Source: Arachnopeziza araneosa | Taxonomy: Eukaryota > Ascomycota > Leotiomycetes > Helotiales > Arachnopezizaceae | Assembly: GCA_003988855.1 (NCBI GenBank) | Contig: QYAI01000036.1 | Coordinates: 62,001-126,000, forward strand | Length of the DNA: 64,000 nucleotides | Direction of reading: 5' to 3' | Part shown: one piece after another, positions 35,248 to 48,131 of the stretch | How positions within the stretch are numbered: the first letter of the stretch is position 1 | How the letters are laid out: each line of letters begins with the position of its first letter | Made by a program: the position numbers and the translations under genes | The notes under the pieces: model-generated | Databases searched by the model: none | What the model was told of the DNA's origin: nothing | The model's input: the letters and a program-made list of their open reading frames with translations, nothing else

Positions 35248-37881
35248 TCACGAACGAGAACCCGTTAGAAATGGTGCATCGCCGTGATATGCCATCTCTT
35301 CTTCCAGAGAAGAGGGCAGGAGATGGTTTTCTGCATTCTTATCAGACACGCAGCTTTCATTGCGGAAGGCAACATGAAATGATCCGAGGATGGGGCTTTC
35401 GTCACCTTCCTCGTGGCCCGTAGGGCCGATGTTTGTTTCGATCCCATCGTGCACGCAGACACGTTTCTTGTCGACCTTACCTGTGCTGCTTGTCTCACTC
35501 CATTGACGTTTAGGCATCGGCAAAGATTCAAGTCCAGAAAGTACTTCGATACTGTTCCTGGGGCTTCTACCAAGTCCAGAATCGATGCTTGAAAAGGAGA
35601 AGCGGTCCTCGGCTTTCTTCATTTTGTTTCTGAGCTCGTCATGCTCAGTTTGAAGTGTTGTAATTTGCTCGTCAAGTACTTGCTTGCTATCTCGGATTGA
35701 TGTGATGGACCTTTTCAAGGTATCGTCGTTTTTGTATAAGACTTGAATGTCGCTATGAAGCTCTCCACTCTTCTCCTCAAATTTGGCGGTCTTCTCGTTC
35801 AATGTCTGGGATTGCCTCTCTAGCATATTGGTCTGTTGTTTGGTGACTTGAAGGCTATTTTCAAGCGTGTTATTCTTGTTCTCAAATTCAATGAGACTTC
35901 TCTCCAGTTCAGCATTTCTGACCTTCAAAGTACTGAATGCTGTCTCTAAAGTATCCTGTGTGATTTTGACTGTGTCGAGTTCGGTTCTAATGGTCCAGCC
36001 ATGACTGTATAAGGTCATAAAATTCGTACTTAAATCATGTAACGTCGTTTCAAGATTTGCGGTCGTGAATGTTGCAAGTTGATCTTGCGACTCCATAGCG
36101 GTCATCCTAGATACCAAATCTCCAGTCGTTATTTGGAGTCTCTTGAGCTGGTCATCAAGGGTATAATGTCGGCTTTCTAGAGCATCTTGTGCCTCTCTCT
36201 CGTTATCTTTATCCCTTTGTACGCCATCAGAGAGCTTCTCAAGTCCCGCTAGTCTCTCGCTGATATTGGAAAAGGCTAATGATAACCCACGATAATCATT
36301 TCCAAGCGCCGCATATGCAAATTTATAGTGGCCAATACGCGTATTTGATTCGGCTACTATGGTCTCAAGCCTCATCCGAGCAGTTCGCTCTTCGTCAAGA
36401 CGCTCAGTCAAAACTCCAACCTTCTCGGCTAGCTGTAAAAGGATTTCCTTTGAATTGGAAGCACCAGAATGTGGTACATGTGGCGGTATGAACGACTGAT
36501 CAGGATCAGATATGAGACATGAACCCATCGCTTTGGACTGATCTAACTTCGGATTCGTTGAAATGATATCAGCCATGACTGGCTGAATTGAGATGCCGTG
36601 CACATCCTTCATTGATAGATCAGAAGGTACACCTTTTTTATGGCCATGGACAAATGATATATTATCAGGAGCCGCTTGACTGGAAGGAGGCGTAAATCCT
36701 TCGGGACGGATGGAATTTAATGGGTCGTTTAACGTAGAAAAGTATGAGTTGTTTTCAGGTGTGATGAGAGCTGCGTCAGCGATGGTGAACAGCCCATCCT
36801 GTTCACTGAGGTTCTCATTATGTTCGAGGTGGTCGAGACGTCTCCAGGGAATCGTGTTGGCATGTAGGCCATATCCACTAGGCGGTTCTGGATTAGAGGT
36901 AAAGAAATCTAGGGCGGCCGTTTGGGAAGCGGACTGGTTATATGCAGTAGTTGAAGGATTTTCACTAGATTCTGTAGCTGTGAAAACGGGCAGCGCAGAG
37001 GACAAAGTGTGGGCGGAAGCTGAAGGAGTTGAAGGGCCAATGGCGCTTGGCGAGCCTACTGACTCGGTGTAGCCACGATCGCGCACAAAGGCATGACCGC
37101 TTTGATTTCGTACTGCAACTCCCCAACTGATGAGCCTTTCCCTTAGGTATGTGGTCCTAGAACGGGATTCGAGTTAGCGACAATTAAGCAACGTGCATTC
37201 CACAGGTTGGCTTATTTAGTATAATCGTAATATAAACGCTTGAAGTATTAAGGGTTGAGCCGTGCTAACAGTGGATCAAAACTTATATGTTTCTCACGAG
37301 ACTTACTTGAGAACAAAGCCAATATATTTCTTGATCCCTTCACAGATTGCCTTCGGGTCCATGCCGCGGATCTCTGTCCCATTTTCACTCGTAAAGCCGG
37401 CATACAGCTTCTTCAAGTCTTCCATCAACAGGCTATAAATAAGATTGCGGATCTTATTCTCACCATCTTTAGACGTGGTATTGCCCCATATATAGTGGAC
37501 GCTACCTAAACTCCATTTATTCCATTCGGCATGCTGTCGTCCAGGACGTTTCGACAAAATCTTATCGACTTCAGCTACGTCCAAGGACTCGGATAGCAAA
37601 GCGATACTAGGGCCAATCCAGGAATTATTGTCGGTATCTTGGCCTAGTCTGGCGGCAATACAGGCCAGCGCATCCACCATTACTGGACCAGGCGCATGAT
37701 TTCTATCATCTCCTTTGAGACAATATCTGAGCTGCTTGAGCGTACTTGTATCGTGGAGTTGCGCAAGTGCCATCATGAAATTAGCCATGCAAATATATGT
37801 TGCTATACTTTTCGTGAGGACAATTTCGATAGAGAGAGCAAAAGAGGATCTTTTCTGCCAATCAGGCAATGCAGGATCGAG
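35248..37881 (-). CDS. Unrecognised coiled-coil protein; 5' end uncertain
   Basis: Two clear exons, 37307..37881 and 35248..37156, with a GT-AG intron at 37157..37306; together 827 residues before any start codon. The frame opens with LDPALPDWQKRSSFALSIEI after a TAG acceptor. A possible first exon is the ATG just upstream at about 37978, directly followed by a GTTAGT donor, which would leave only the start codon in exon 1. The first 200 residues are a globular helical region with WIGPSIALLSESLDVAEVD, then WNKWSLGSVHYIWGN, then RNLIYSLLMEDLKKLYAGFT. A low-complexity Ser/Pro region follows. Then comes a long coiled coil of roughly 250 residues with regular heptads (QLAEKVGVLTERLDEERTAR onward, rich in Glu, Leu, Thr and Asn). 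The tail is charged with a KKAEDRFSFSSIDSGLGRSP segment. I do not recognise the N-terminal domain. A scaffold or signalling role is possible but unproven. Confidence 0.6.
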
Positions 37882-39189
37882 CTAGGACAGAGGAAGCAGT
37901 TGGAAGATACACAAGATATTGCTTTCCTCATTAACATCAGCTGTTGCAGAGTGGTAATGCTCTCGGTCGAACTAACCATGGTAGACTTAAGGAGTGACCA
38001 AGAAAAGACCTGGCAAGCCCCAACTTCACTGGAAAACCAGTGACATGAGAAGTCGATGTATACTTAAGAGAGAATATATCGCCGCTGAATGTAAGTCAAT
38101 TTGCGAAGCGACTGCACACGCCATAAATAATCTTTTCCAAAATGATGAGATACAGGGTGGCCGCGTCGAGGGATGGGAAAGAAAGAGGGAGTAGACGTTT
38201 AGATGTTGAAGTACCGGTAGCCTATAATTTCCACACGAAATCTGCATCGACCACATTCACGCGCGAAACTCCAAGTTCAGCACTTAAGCGCCACACCCTC
38301 AACTCTGCTTCGCCGCTGCCAACCTCTTGGATTGTTTCAGAAACCAACACGCCAATTGCGACTATGCGGCCGTTGGAGATCAGAAGAAGGACGCTTGGCC
38401 TGCGGAAGGACTGATGACGGGTACCTTGCATGCATGACAAGCACAAGGCGAGAGCATCTTGCATGTCGTGGGCATCTTGTCCTGCAGCCTGACATAACGA
38501 AGCGTCTCATGCACATAACTGCACTTCGTCGCATGACGAGATACACTTGTATCTATGATAATTCAAGAAAAGATGCGTATTGCTCAGTGGCCGCAGACAT
38601 GCGCAGTAAGCTGCAGCTTCTTGGAATGCTATCATGATATGAAACGCTGAAGAGTGACATGTGAGCTAAGAAAGATGCAGGAGGTTTCCCAAGTCCGCGG
38701 GAACTGGGCGTTGACCGGCTGGCGAGATTACCAACACGATCTTTGGACGAATGGGCGTTGGCGAATGCGACCCTCAGGAGCAAGTGTGCGGCATGGGAAC
38801 GCCTTTTTGCTGCAACACCTCAACTCGCTTTAAACAAACAAGGGAAATTCAATCGCGATGCGAGTCAGCTTGGCTGTAAGAACGGAAATCGCAGAGGTGA
38901 CGAAAAGGAGCCTTACAGAGGTAGGCTGAGTAAGTCGTGCTAGAAAGTGTTGGTGGAGAGAAGAAGAGTGTGTGGTTGCTACTGGTAGGGCTGGTTTGGG
39001 GGCAGCCCACATAGCGCTCATGTGGCATCGGACAGCAGAATACATTGAAGCAAATCTAACGCGTGCAATTATGTGCGCTCATCTTGACCATAGTACATAT
39101 CTCGTAATCCTCTCTCTGTACCGATCCGGAACGCCCATATTCCGGTACTTCTCAGCAAAAATTCACGCGTTCTTAAATTCGGGTTCTCG
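37882..39189. other. Intergenic stretch, no supported gene
   Basis: It holds the unresolved 5' end of the coiled-coil gene at the left. Between 38.1 and 38.6 kb several frames of about 80-100 codons overlap on both strands, a sign of GC-richer non-coding or decayed sequence. None has a recognisable domain. Confidence 0.4.
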
Positions 39190-42100
39190 TTACCAAGCAG
39201 CAGCGTCCCGATCGAATCTCACCAATTCTTTTCCTGCATCCTCAACGTCTTTCTTCGCCTTCATACGCATGTAGAAAATAGGACAATCCTTACTACTACA
39301 AATGACCTCGCAATGCATGCTACCCTGGCACCTCTGACACTGAGTCCATAATCTCGAGAAGCGCACTTCAAGATCCGAGACTTTATTCAGCGTCTTTTGA
39401 TAAAGTTCTCCTACTCTTGGAGCGCAATTTGAGCATACTGCTCCTGTAGCCTCTTCTTTTCCGACCAGTGGCTTCTTACAACCCATGCAGGTAAAAGTCT
39501 TCTTCGTGAATTTCATCAAACCGCCAATGGAGGGCGCAGCGACCGAGATGGAGCGTGTGTGATCTCCAGCAAGAAGACTGTTTGCTTTCGTCTCTCCAAG
39601 AATGGGTTCAAAAATTCTTCCCAAGGGTTTGGCAAGTTGGTTGTCGAGATAGTACTTGGTATCGATAGGAATGTTATTTTCCAGCACGAAGATAGGGTCT
39701 TCGGAACGTTCGAAGTTCTTTGCACCAGCAGAACCTTTGATGATAACATAGGCAACACGGTCACCAAGTGTAGGTGCAGAGCCAGCATCACGTTTCTTCA
39801 TACGTTCGGCAAGCTCGACATGTGCCTGTTTCGCTGTGTAATCGGCTTTAGCAAGTGCTTTCGTGATAACCAATTTGGACATATCGATCTTGTTCTGAAG
39901 AAGGTCGGAGATTGTATCTTTGACGTAGCTGACTTGGTTAGTGGTGTATCTAAAATAAAGAATAATGCTTACTCTTGAGCGCCTTGAACATCTCGGTCAA
40001 TTAAAATCATGCGTAGTACAGTTTCAATAACATTCTGTACCAGGCGACAGTTGTCTCTTCGAACGGTTTCAATACCTTTCGTGTCCATTTTGTCGTATTT
40101 GTTGGGATTTGTCCAGTATAGACCGGCATAACGCTTCTTGTTGATCAAAAGGTATGGGAAATACACCTTCTCGAATTCCAACTTGATAGGCTTTATGAAT
40201 TTGGATGAGACAAAGTCTGCCGCTTCCTGTCCAAGTTTCATTGCAGTTGCAAGGTCTTTTGTTCCAAACTTCACCATCACGGAATCAGTATCACCGTAGA
40301 TTACCTGAGCATCTTCTTCGTATCCATTTGCTATCGTATATTTCGCCTCCACCTCTTCTTTTGTCTTCTCAATCATTTGACGGCCATAAGCAGTAGTACT
40401 ACTTGCAATCTCAAGACAAGGAAGCTTCCCAACCGTGGCACCAGTAAGACCGTAAACAGAGTTAGCGCTGATTTTCAAAGCCAACTGTCGACCATTTAGC
40501 ACAGCCTTCTTGAATGGGTCGGTCTCAACTGCGAGTTCTCTCTTGGCTTGTTTTCTTGCAGTTAGCAATTCTTCCAGAATCTGCGCGAGAAGACCTTTGC
40601 GTTGCTTGACTGTACAGAACATATCGTTGTTGGGAGTCACAATATAATCTTCATCTTTTACGAGTTTCAACTTCTCTACTGTGGCTTTGTTCAACAGTGT
40701 TGTGTAACAAAGATTGTGGGCTTGGATGATACTGGGATAAAGTGACGCGAAATCGAGAGTCGCAATGGGAACATCATAGTAGCCTCTTGTTGGTTCAATG
40801 ACTGTAGCACCTTCGTATTGCTCATCAGAAGCATTTGACTGCATATTCGGGATTACTAGCTTCTGTTCCAGGGCTTTCCTAAACAATTGACTAACGAACT
40901 TGACTTGTTGGCCACGTGCTAGTAGGTAGTTGAAAGGAACACCTGTGACTCTTGCCATCTCCGTATAGTTTTCCAGACAAGAAAGCTTATCCATCAAGCG
41001 TTGAGGCAAGTAGGCATCTTTCAGACAGTAGACTGCTAATCTACGTCTGGATTCAGGGGTTCCGTTAAAAAGTTCCGTGATCATTGTGTGATGCACATCT
41101 TCTTTCTGCTCACCCAAAAATTGAGCGCATACCGAATTGAGAGTATAACTTCGAAGTTGGTGATCACGCTGCACCAGCTGCAATAGATCAAGTTGCAGCC
41201 GACCATTGGTGTTTGTTGCTTTTGTATCACGATTGCCCATCTGTTTGCTCGAGAAATTGGTGTCCTTTGATGCGGACTTAACGCTAGGCAATCGAGTCCA
41301 ATGGTCAAATCCATTTACCTTCAAGTGCTTTGCTCGATCAAGGAGATATGGAAAATCGAAATTGCAGATATTGTAACCGATGATGATATCGGGGTCGACC
41401 TTCTCTAAGAAGTTTCTCCATTCTATTAACATCTTCTCTTCTCTCTCGTACTCGAAAATTTGGGTATTGACGATCGAACTTGTGGTATCTAAGCAGAAAA
41501 CATTCCGGATGAAAGGTTTCTTCTCTCCGTAACGGGTAACAACGTTTGCGATTTGAATGACTGGGTCTTGATTTGCTTCGGGGAAGACACCTTTGCGTCC
41601 AGCGCATTCAATGTCAAAGGAGAGAATTCGGAGAGGTGCCATCTTTGCCCATTCTCCTTCCGGCTTATGCGCGATCAAATCTCGATATGTGACCTCTGCC
41701 TCAATCTGACAATTTGACTGTCGTTCATGTTTTGGAATCATCTTATATGCTTTTGCTGGGACTTCTATCCACGACATGCCGGAAATTTTGCAGTCGATCA
41801 TGAAACGTAAGACATACTGAATACTGTCGAAGGTTAAAACGCCATCGTCTGCAGTCCCCTTCCACATGCCTTTCCAGTTGGCTTGTCCATGCTCAATTGT
41901 GCTTCTAACTTTGTTGATGAATTTGGGATCCGTGACTGTGATCTTGAGATATGGATTCTTTTGATTTCCTTGGAAGCGATAGAGGTTCTCTCTCAATACC
42001 ATTCCAACCGAGTGTATAGCTGGCTGATGTTGAGCAATTTGTGCCTCTAGATAGGTTTTGAAACTTTCACAGTCGTGAGGAGAGAAGTCGATTGGAGCTG

Positions 42101-42597
42101 CAACATAGAGATAGTGGAGAAAATCAGTCACATGTAACATCACAGAATGGCCAGTCTGTAAACACAAAAGTCAGCAAGTGGCGTAATCGAGTCAGTAGTC
42201 GACTTGCCTCTGTAACGCCAAACAACTTCACTGTAGCTTTGCCGGCATGAAGAGTACCCTCTTCGCATTCAATCTGCTGGAAGCACAGATTGTTCTTCTC
42301 GGAGCTGAAATCCTTCAAAGCTGGTCGTGACCATTCTTGATCTAGTTCTGAATTGTTCTTCTTCAAGCCATTTATATCCTGTGTCATCTTCTCCAGTACT
42401 TCTGATTCGAAATGTGAGGGCTGGCTTGAGCCCAGCTTTCCCTTGGGGCCATTCTGAGAGCTCTTAAAGCGTGCCGCAGGTGAGGAAATAGGCTCAAGCT
42501 TGCGCTTCTTGACAGATGCGGGAGAGGAGGGAACATTGCGGCGAGAATTAGTTGCATCTCCAAGAATTCGTTTCTGTGGTACTCGAGAGGGCGCCAT
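39190..42597 (-). CDS. pol3: DNA polymerase delta catalytic subunit
   Basis: Three exons: 42208..42597, 39973..42155 and 39190..39928; 1,103 residues, the usual size. The start is MAPSRVPQKRILGDATNSRR. The exonuclease domain carries ILSFDIECAGRKGVFPEA (Exo I, about residue 315) and IIGYNICNFDFPYLLDRA. The polymerase domain carries LDFASLYPSIIQAHNLCY (about 600) and VIYGDTDSVMVKFG (about 749) with the metal-binding aspartates. The C-terminus has CysA (CMGCKK...CSNC, about 1005-1023) and CysB (CQRC...CEVICSSKDC, about 1054-1072), the iron-sulphur cluster site that binds the B subunit. Pol delta is the main lagging-strand replicase with proofreading. The first intron (42156..42207) begins with GCAAGT, so it is a GC-AG intron. 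The second intron (39929..39972) must use the distal acceptor AAGTCAG to give GAQDYVKDTISDLL. Confidence 0.97.
42156..42207 (-). other. GC-AG intron in pol3
   Basis: On the minus strand the exon ends GTTACAGAG and the intron begins GCAAGT, ending TTTACAG. No GT donor nearby gives an open joined frame, while the GC donor joins FGVTE to TGHSVMLHVTDFLHY in phase 0, as the protein requires. The remaining donor bases match consensus perfectly, as is usual for GC donors. Confidence 0.85.
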
Positions 42598-44519
42598 GGT
42601 GAAAGGAATTGCAGTTAGAACTGCGGAAGTTAGTGAAAACAGTACAATTTGGAGATGCAAACATTCGCGACATCGAAATTCGGAAGAGTCGCGTCATGGA
42701 CCCTAGACGCGGCATGGACGTGCTCGGGACGTGAACCACTTTACAGGGGCAAGCATTACTAAGCTCTACTGATAACTTACCAACTTCCTCTGCTTCAAAT
42801 CATTTTCTACCGTTCATTTGAATTGACTATTATATCACCGAGTATATGATCTTTCTGTTTAATGCCGTGATTTCAAAGCACGTCCGGTAAGCAATGACTT
42901 TATCTTTCAGATGCATAAATAAAAGAGCTCCAGTGACTTCGAAGTCTGGAGATTTTCGGCCAGCCACGAGAAGTCGGCCTTTGTCTAGGCTGTTGGCAAT
43001 CAAGATATAAATACTCAGCGGAGAGAATCTCACCAACCTCCTTATGGGCCCAAGGGGCAAGCCTTTTGTTCTTGCAGAAGAATATGGTGGTTATGTAAAC
43101 AGCAACAAGATAAACCTTTGAAGCAGCCATCGTTCCCGACTGCAGTCTTCTCTTCTCAGATTTCAGTTCTCTTCTAAGCTTGTCCAAGTACCTCTGTTCC
43201 ATATTGCTTTCCCCATTAATTTCTCGAGGCGTGTGAGAAGATTTATTGTTGTTTCTATATTTGTGTGAACGTCTTTCGTTTTCGAATGGCACCCATGTGC
43301 TAGCTATTCCCAAGATAACAAATAGATCGCTATCAACGAGTATCGTTCACTGTAAAGATTGACAAGAAATTGCAGCTGATACACCATCATATCAATAATC
43401 GGGTTCACTTCTCCTCTTGGCCTAGACGCTACTGCAGCGATCATTTTGATTCATTGTTAGTTTTCTGCTTGCTTCAATCTAAGCTCGCTGTTCCTTCCCT
43501 CTCCTGCTTTAGCCACCAGCAACAAAGATCACGTTGAGTGTTGAGTTTGCATAGATAATGTAGAAATGGAAATTTATTCTGGTGATATCTAAAGTCACAA
43601 CGAAAATAATGAACTTGGGCAAACACAGTTGGCAGCGCAGTGGCATCCTGTAGAATATATCGCGAAGACTTTCTATTTTGATTATTTTCGTAAGCTGGTA
43701 GTGCAAATTCGACAAGCGTATCATCACGAATCATTCCAAATTGGATTATTGATTCTTCGGTGGATACTTGTGCGTATACTATGGTGACGAAGCATCGTTA
43801 AACATGTGGGTCGTGGAGAGAGTCAGTACTGGAAGATCCCGAGTCAAGCAACGCAGTAATGGAAAAATCAACTAATTAATAGAAGACACGACCAATTGTG
43901 TTCGTAGCGTACGACGACTTTTGGTGGATTGATCTCCCCTTCAACGGATACCCATACGAATCAGATGTACTGAAATTGCAGGGTGTTGGTGGCTGAAGAG
44001 TCACGTCAGCCACACATCATAAGCCTACCTGAGAACATCTTGGCCGTTCGGACAGCTAGAAGAGCATCGTTTCAGACTGCAGAACAAACAAAGACATATT
44101 TGAATCCCAGAAACTGACAATATGAAAGTTAAGGCCCTATAATCTTCTTTGAGAAATTCTTGTTCTTGCTTTAAGCCTCGGAACTGTGCTGGGTTCGCAG
44201 AGAGTTTCCGAAGCCTCAGTTTTTATTTAGAACATCACTACAATGCAAGTGGGCGGTGCAATCCACATAAATCCCAAAAGCCAACCACAGCCCAAACGCC
44301 TTACGAGTTCTACTCAGCAAAGTAAGAAGAGCTTCACCTCTTCTACACCTTCATTAAATGCCCGCCCAACCGACTTGAAATAATTAAACACCCTCGTTTG
44401 CGCCTTTTCTTCCGTTTCCCGTCCCCTGTTTCACAACTCCTGATACGACCCAACGCGTCCAGGGACACAGGAGGGCCATATTGCCCTGGGTTTTTTGGTC
44501 GACGACATCATTATTCAAG
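42598..44519. other. Divergent intergenic region between pol3 and the rhomboid gene
   Basis: 1.9 kb. A 137-codon minus-strand frame at 42900..43313 has one hydrophobic stretch (SKVYLVAVYITTIFF) but no family match and no clear splice structure. The last 150 bases before the rhomboid ATG are pyrimidine-rich, typical of a fungal core promoter. Confidence 0.45.
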
Positions 44520-46269
44520 ATGGCACCCAGCGACTATTACAATAAGTCTTCGCGGAATCAACAATCACAGCCTTATGGCAGTCAATACCAGAGCTACAAC
44601 CCATCCGCACGATCACGATCACCGGGACCTGCACCCTCCTACCATTCAAATGTTCCTTCCCGAACAGGGTCTGCGAGACCTGAACACGACACCAACTCGC
44701 CGGTATCACCATTCGAAGCTCCTTTCGACGATCATGTATACCCATTAAGAGGAGGGCCTCAAAGGCAGAGATTTGACAGTCAGAGTACTTTAGGACAGGA
44801 CTCTACCTATTATGGAGCACAAAGCGGACGAGTAGACGGAGGATCATACGCAGATGATATCCCGTTGCAGGATCGCCCAGCTGTACCATCAAAAGGCAAT
44901 GATAGTACTGACCATGTCTACGATGCTCCAATACCGCAACCTGGAAGCTTGGAGGAAGGTCGAGGGAACAGAAAGAGTGGATTTGCAAAGTTCATCAACC
45001 CCAAAAGTCGGATACCTTGGGTCACATATGTCCTCACATTCATTCAGGTGATCATATTCATTGTTGAGATTGTTAAGAACGGTACGTAGCGTGAGGTGTG
45101 GAGAAAACAAAGCTGACAAGGTAATAGCTCAACTTACCGGCTCCCCCATCGAAATTCACCCCTCTTTCAATCCCATGATTGGCCCTTCCCCTTACATTCT
45201 TATCAACATGGGCGCTCGTTATGTTCCTTGTATGCATGCTGTCGATGGTATTCAAACACGTTTAAGTGGAGGAGAAATCAACTGGCCATGTCCAAACACT
45301 ACTTCAAACGATGTTGCGAACTGCCAACTGAATAACCTCTGTGGCTTTGGTATGCCTGCATCGCAGAATCCTATCTATCCAGGGCAAACTATAGCCCTGA
45401 ATGAATTCAAGAATCAACCTGACCAATGGTTCCGTTTCATTACACCAATATTTCTACACGCGGGAATCATTCATATTGGGTTTAACATGCTCCTTCAAAT
45501 GACACTCGGAAAAGAGATGGAAATCGCAATCGGTCCCATTCGTTATTTTCTCGTATATCTTTCGTCTGGGATATTCGGCTTTGTGCTTGGTGGTAATTTT
45601 GCAGCAACTGGCATTGCCTCAACTGGGGCTTCGGGAGCTCTGTTTGGCATCCTGGCCCTCAATCTTCTGGATCTGCTCTACACCTGGGGAGAACGAAAAT
45701 CTCCATGGAAAGATTTTGCATTCATCATGCTTGACGTTATCATATCTTTCGTTCTCGGTCTACTTCCTGGGCTAGACAATTTCTCCCATATCGGCGGATT
45801 TCTCATGGGTTTAGTACTCGGAATTTGCATCCTTCACTCTCCGAACTCGCTCCGCCAGAGAATTAACGACGCACCACCCTACACGCCTGTCTCCCAAATC
45901 AAAGCTTCAAACAGCGATCGCCCTGATGCAGGTGTAACCAGCTTTGTAAAAAGTCCTGTGTCCTTCTTCAAAGGTAGGAAACCGGCTTGGTGGGCGTGGT
46001 GGCTAGTCCGAGCAGGAAGCTTGGTTTTTGTGTTTATTGTGTTCATTCTGTTATTGAACAACTTCTACGTCTATAGGAAGACATGTAGTTGGTGCAAGTA
46101 TTTGAGCTGTATTGTACGTTTTCCTCCATTGATTTTTGAGCTATGCTGATGAAAATAGAATATCAACCACTGGTGTGACATTGGCAATTTGCAACTTACA
46201 ACGCTGAATACTACTTCTAAGAGAAGCGTATTTGATAGCTGGGAGAGCATGGCGAAGTTGTATGAATAA
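44520..46269 (+). CDS. Rhomboid-family intramembrane serine protease
   Basis: Three exons: 44520..45081, 45128..46113 and 46159..46269; 552 residues. The first 165 residues are a disordered cytosolic leader rich in Ser, Gln, Tyr and Pro. The first transmembrane segment is WVTYVLTFIQVIIFIVEIV. A luminal loop with conserved cysteines follows, containing MIGPSPYILINMGARYVPCM. The catalytic core is complete: HAGIIHIGFNMLLQMTLG supplies the HxxxN part, STGASGALFG holds the nucleophile Ser356, and LDNFSHIGGFLMGLVLG holds His408. A final membrane segment precedes a Cys-rich tail (YRKTCSWCKYLSC) that continues into the third exon, INHWCDIGNLQ. The layout (leader, six core helices plus one) matches fungal RBD2-unlike, RHBDL-type rhomboids of the secretory pathway. 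It cleaves membrane proteins within the bilayer; the substrate is unknown. Regulatory data are absent. Confidence 0.93.
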
Positions 46270-46537
46270 TGGTCCTGGGTAGGAGTTAGTGGTTTTCGCA
46301 TAGCGCCGGAGTTGTACGTGACGGACGAGATTGATACCCCATAAAAGTGGGCAAATGGTTCATGAGGTATGGAGTTGTATGCAAGATATAGTGAACATTT
46401 AGCACTTATCGGCATTTTAATCATCACTATTCATACTCTTACTGCTGCGCTCTATTGTTGTGATACAAGTGAGATGTACTATTCTGCTCTAGCTGAGCAT
46501 GCGTGCCCACCGAATCTCAAAGTTTCGAATGAGGCTT

Positions 46538-47535
46538 TCAAACAACCCAACCGCCATTCTTCATTTCCTCCTTCGTCCACCCCTCCAACTTCGCCGCCAG
46601 ATCCATATCCTTAGCCAGCCCACTCTGCCATCCCTTCTCTGCAATCCTCTGCCAATAACTTCCACTCTCTGCCACCTTCATATTCCCCGCCACAGCAAAA
46701 ACACTTGTCCAACTCCCCCTATCCCCATCCATCCTCCCCCCACACCTAGCATAAATGCCCACGACCCACTTCACCGCGCCAGGCAGCTGCGCTCCCTCCC
46801 CCAGATTACTCTCCACCAGCCCGGGGTGCACGGCTGCGGTCCAGATCTCGCCCTCCCCGGCTTTCGCACTTGTCGAGCCGGGGCCGTAGAGCGAGTGCAA
46901 CGTCTTGACATGGAGGACGTTGCCCAGTTTGGATTGCCCGTAGCGCGTCATGGGACTTGCGGATTCCAGAGCCGTGTCGTCGAATGCGATTCCCTCTTTT
47001 GGGGCGGAGTAGTATCCGGAGGAAGAGAGGTTGACGATTCGCACGGTGCCTGGGGCGTAGCGCTTGGATGTGGCTAGCATGAGGGGGAGGAGGTGGGAGG
47101 TCAGTACCCAGTGTGCTAGATAGTTCGTTTGCCATTGGGCTTCGTACCCGTCCGGGGTGACGGCGAATGGGGTTGCCATTATTCCAGCATTGTTGACAAG
47201 GCCGTGGAGAGAAGTTTCGGTCTGGAGAAAGGTTTGGGCTGCTGATACGATGCTGGATAGTGAGAGGTGGTCCATTTGTAGGAGAGAGAGGTGTGCGGAT
47301 GGGTAGAGCGTCTGGATGGATTTTATGGCTGCTTCGCCTTTGAGGACGGAACGCGCGCAGAGGTAGACGTGAGCGCCGTGTTGGGCGAGACGGATACAAG
47401 TGTAGTAACCGCTATTGATTATGAGTAAAGGATGGAAGATGAGATGGAACCGAAGACTGACATGCCGGAGTTTCCTCCCGTAACGATATACACTCTACCT
47501 GTGAGATCAGGGAGAGAATCAGGATGGAAAGTCAT
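46538..47535 (-). CDS. Short-chain dehydrogenase/reductase
   Basis: Two exons, 47462..47535 and 46538..47411; 315 residues. The intron at 47412..47461 splits the cofactor motif: VTGGNSGI ends exon 1, and GYYTCIRLAQHGAHVYLCAR opens exon 2. Other landmarks are the NNAG motif (about residues 98-101), the active-site serine in IVNLSSSGYY (about 153-156) and the catalytic pair YGQSK (Tyr182, Lys186). PGLVESNLG follows the usual place for substrate-loop residues. An Asp before the adenine pocket is replaced by CARS, which favours NADP over NAD. Family members of this WWOX/retinol-dehydrogenase-like type reduce a range of small carbonyls; the substrate here cannot be told. It is unusually GC-rich compared with flanking non-coding DNA. 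It converges with the rhomboid gene, 268 bases away. Confidence 0.9.
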
Positions 47536-48131
47536 CTCAGTTTATATATGAGTGCAGAGAATCAAATTAACGCGAGACGAATAGGAAGGAAACTCGACAA
47601 CGAAAAATAAGACGAAGATAAAATTGAGAAGACATCATGACATTGGTAACTTCAATGTCTTAAGTAGGGTACTCACGCCTTGTGCGCACTTGGGAAGCAC
47701 TACCTCCACGTCACCGCGATATCTCATATGAATGCTTCATGTCCTTATTTAGATAGAGGCATGCCCAGTTGACGATATCAGATACATGTCTAGCAGTTGA
47801 CGTCAAACCCTTCCATGCAAAGAAAAGTGGGGCTGTAAGCCAGCTGCATGAAGCCAGCCCGAATGGAGCTACCCTTCGTCGCTTCCCCTGAACCAAGTCT
47901 CGCTTAACCACTGCGGGATAATATATAACCCGACAACTGCAGAGAGTTCCCTTGTTGTGATACCCTGCTTTAAATGCCGTTGGATTCTCTTGCGTCAATC
48001 CTGGCTAGCTGTAAGCAGGCTACATATATCCTCTTGCTTCAGCTACACCTCTTGGAGTTTTGACCTCTTCCTTCAAGGTTACTTTTCAACAACTGGGACT
48101 TTCTCGGTGATCTGATTGAGATTCATAAGCT
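47536..48131. promoter_or_regulatory. Divergent upstream region of the SDR and bZIP genes
   Basis: 596 bases between divergent start codons. No CDS is supported; the 95-codon frame at 47711..47998 on the minus strand lacks features. The pair may share control elements, but I see no clear operator. Confidence 0.4.

Noticed and set aside
38142..38637. Overlapping frames of 70-101 codons on both strands
   Set aside because: No domain in any frame. Mutual overlap suggests base composition rather than coding.
42900..43313. 137-codon minus-strand frame between pol3 and the rhomboid gene
   Set aside because: One hydrophobic stretch only, no domain, no clear promoter or splice structure, and overlapping short frames of similar quality on the same strand.
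46806..47399. 197-codon minus-strand frame rich in Arg and Pro
   Set aside because: It is an out-of-frame shadow of the GC-rich short-chain dehydrogenase gene.
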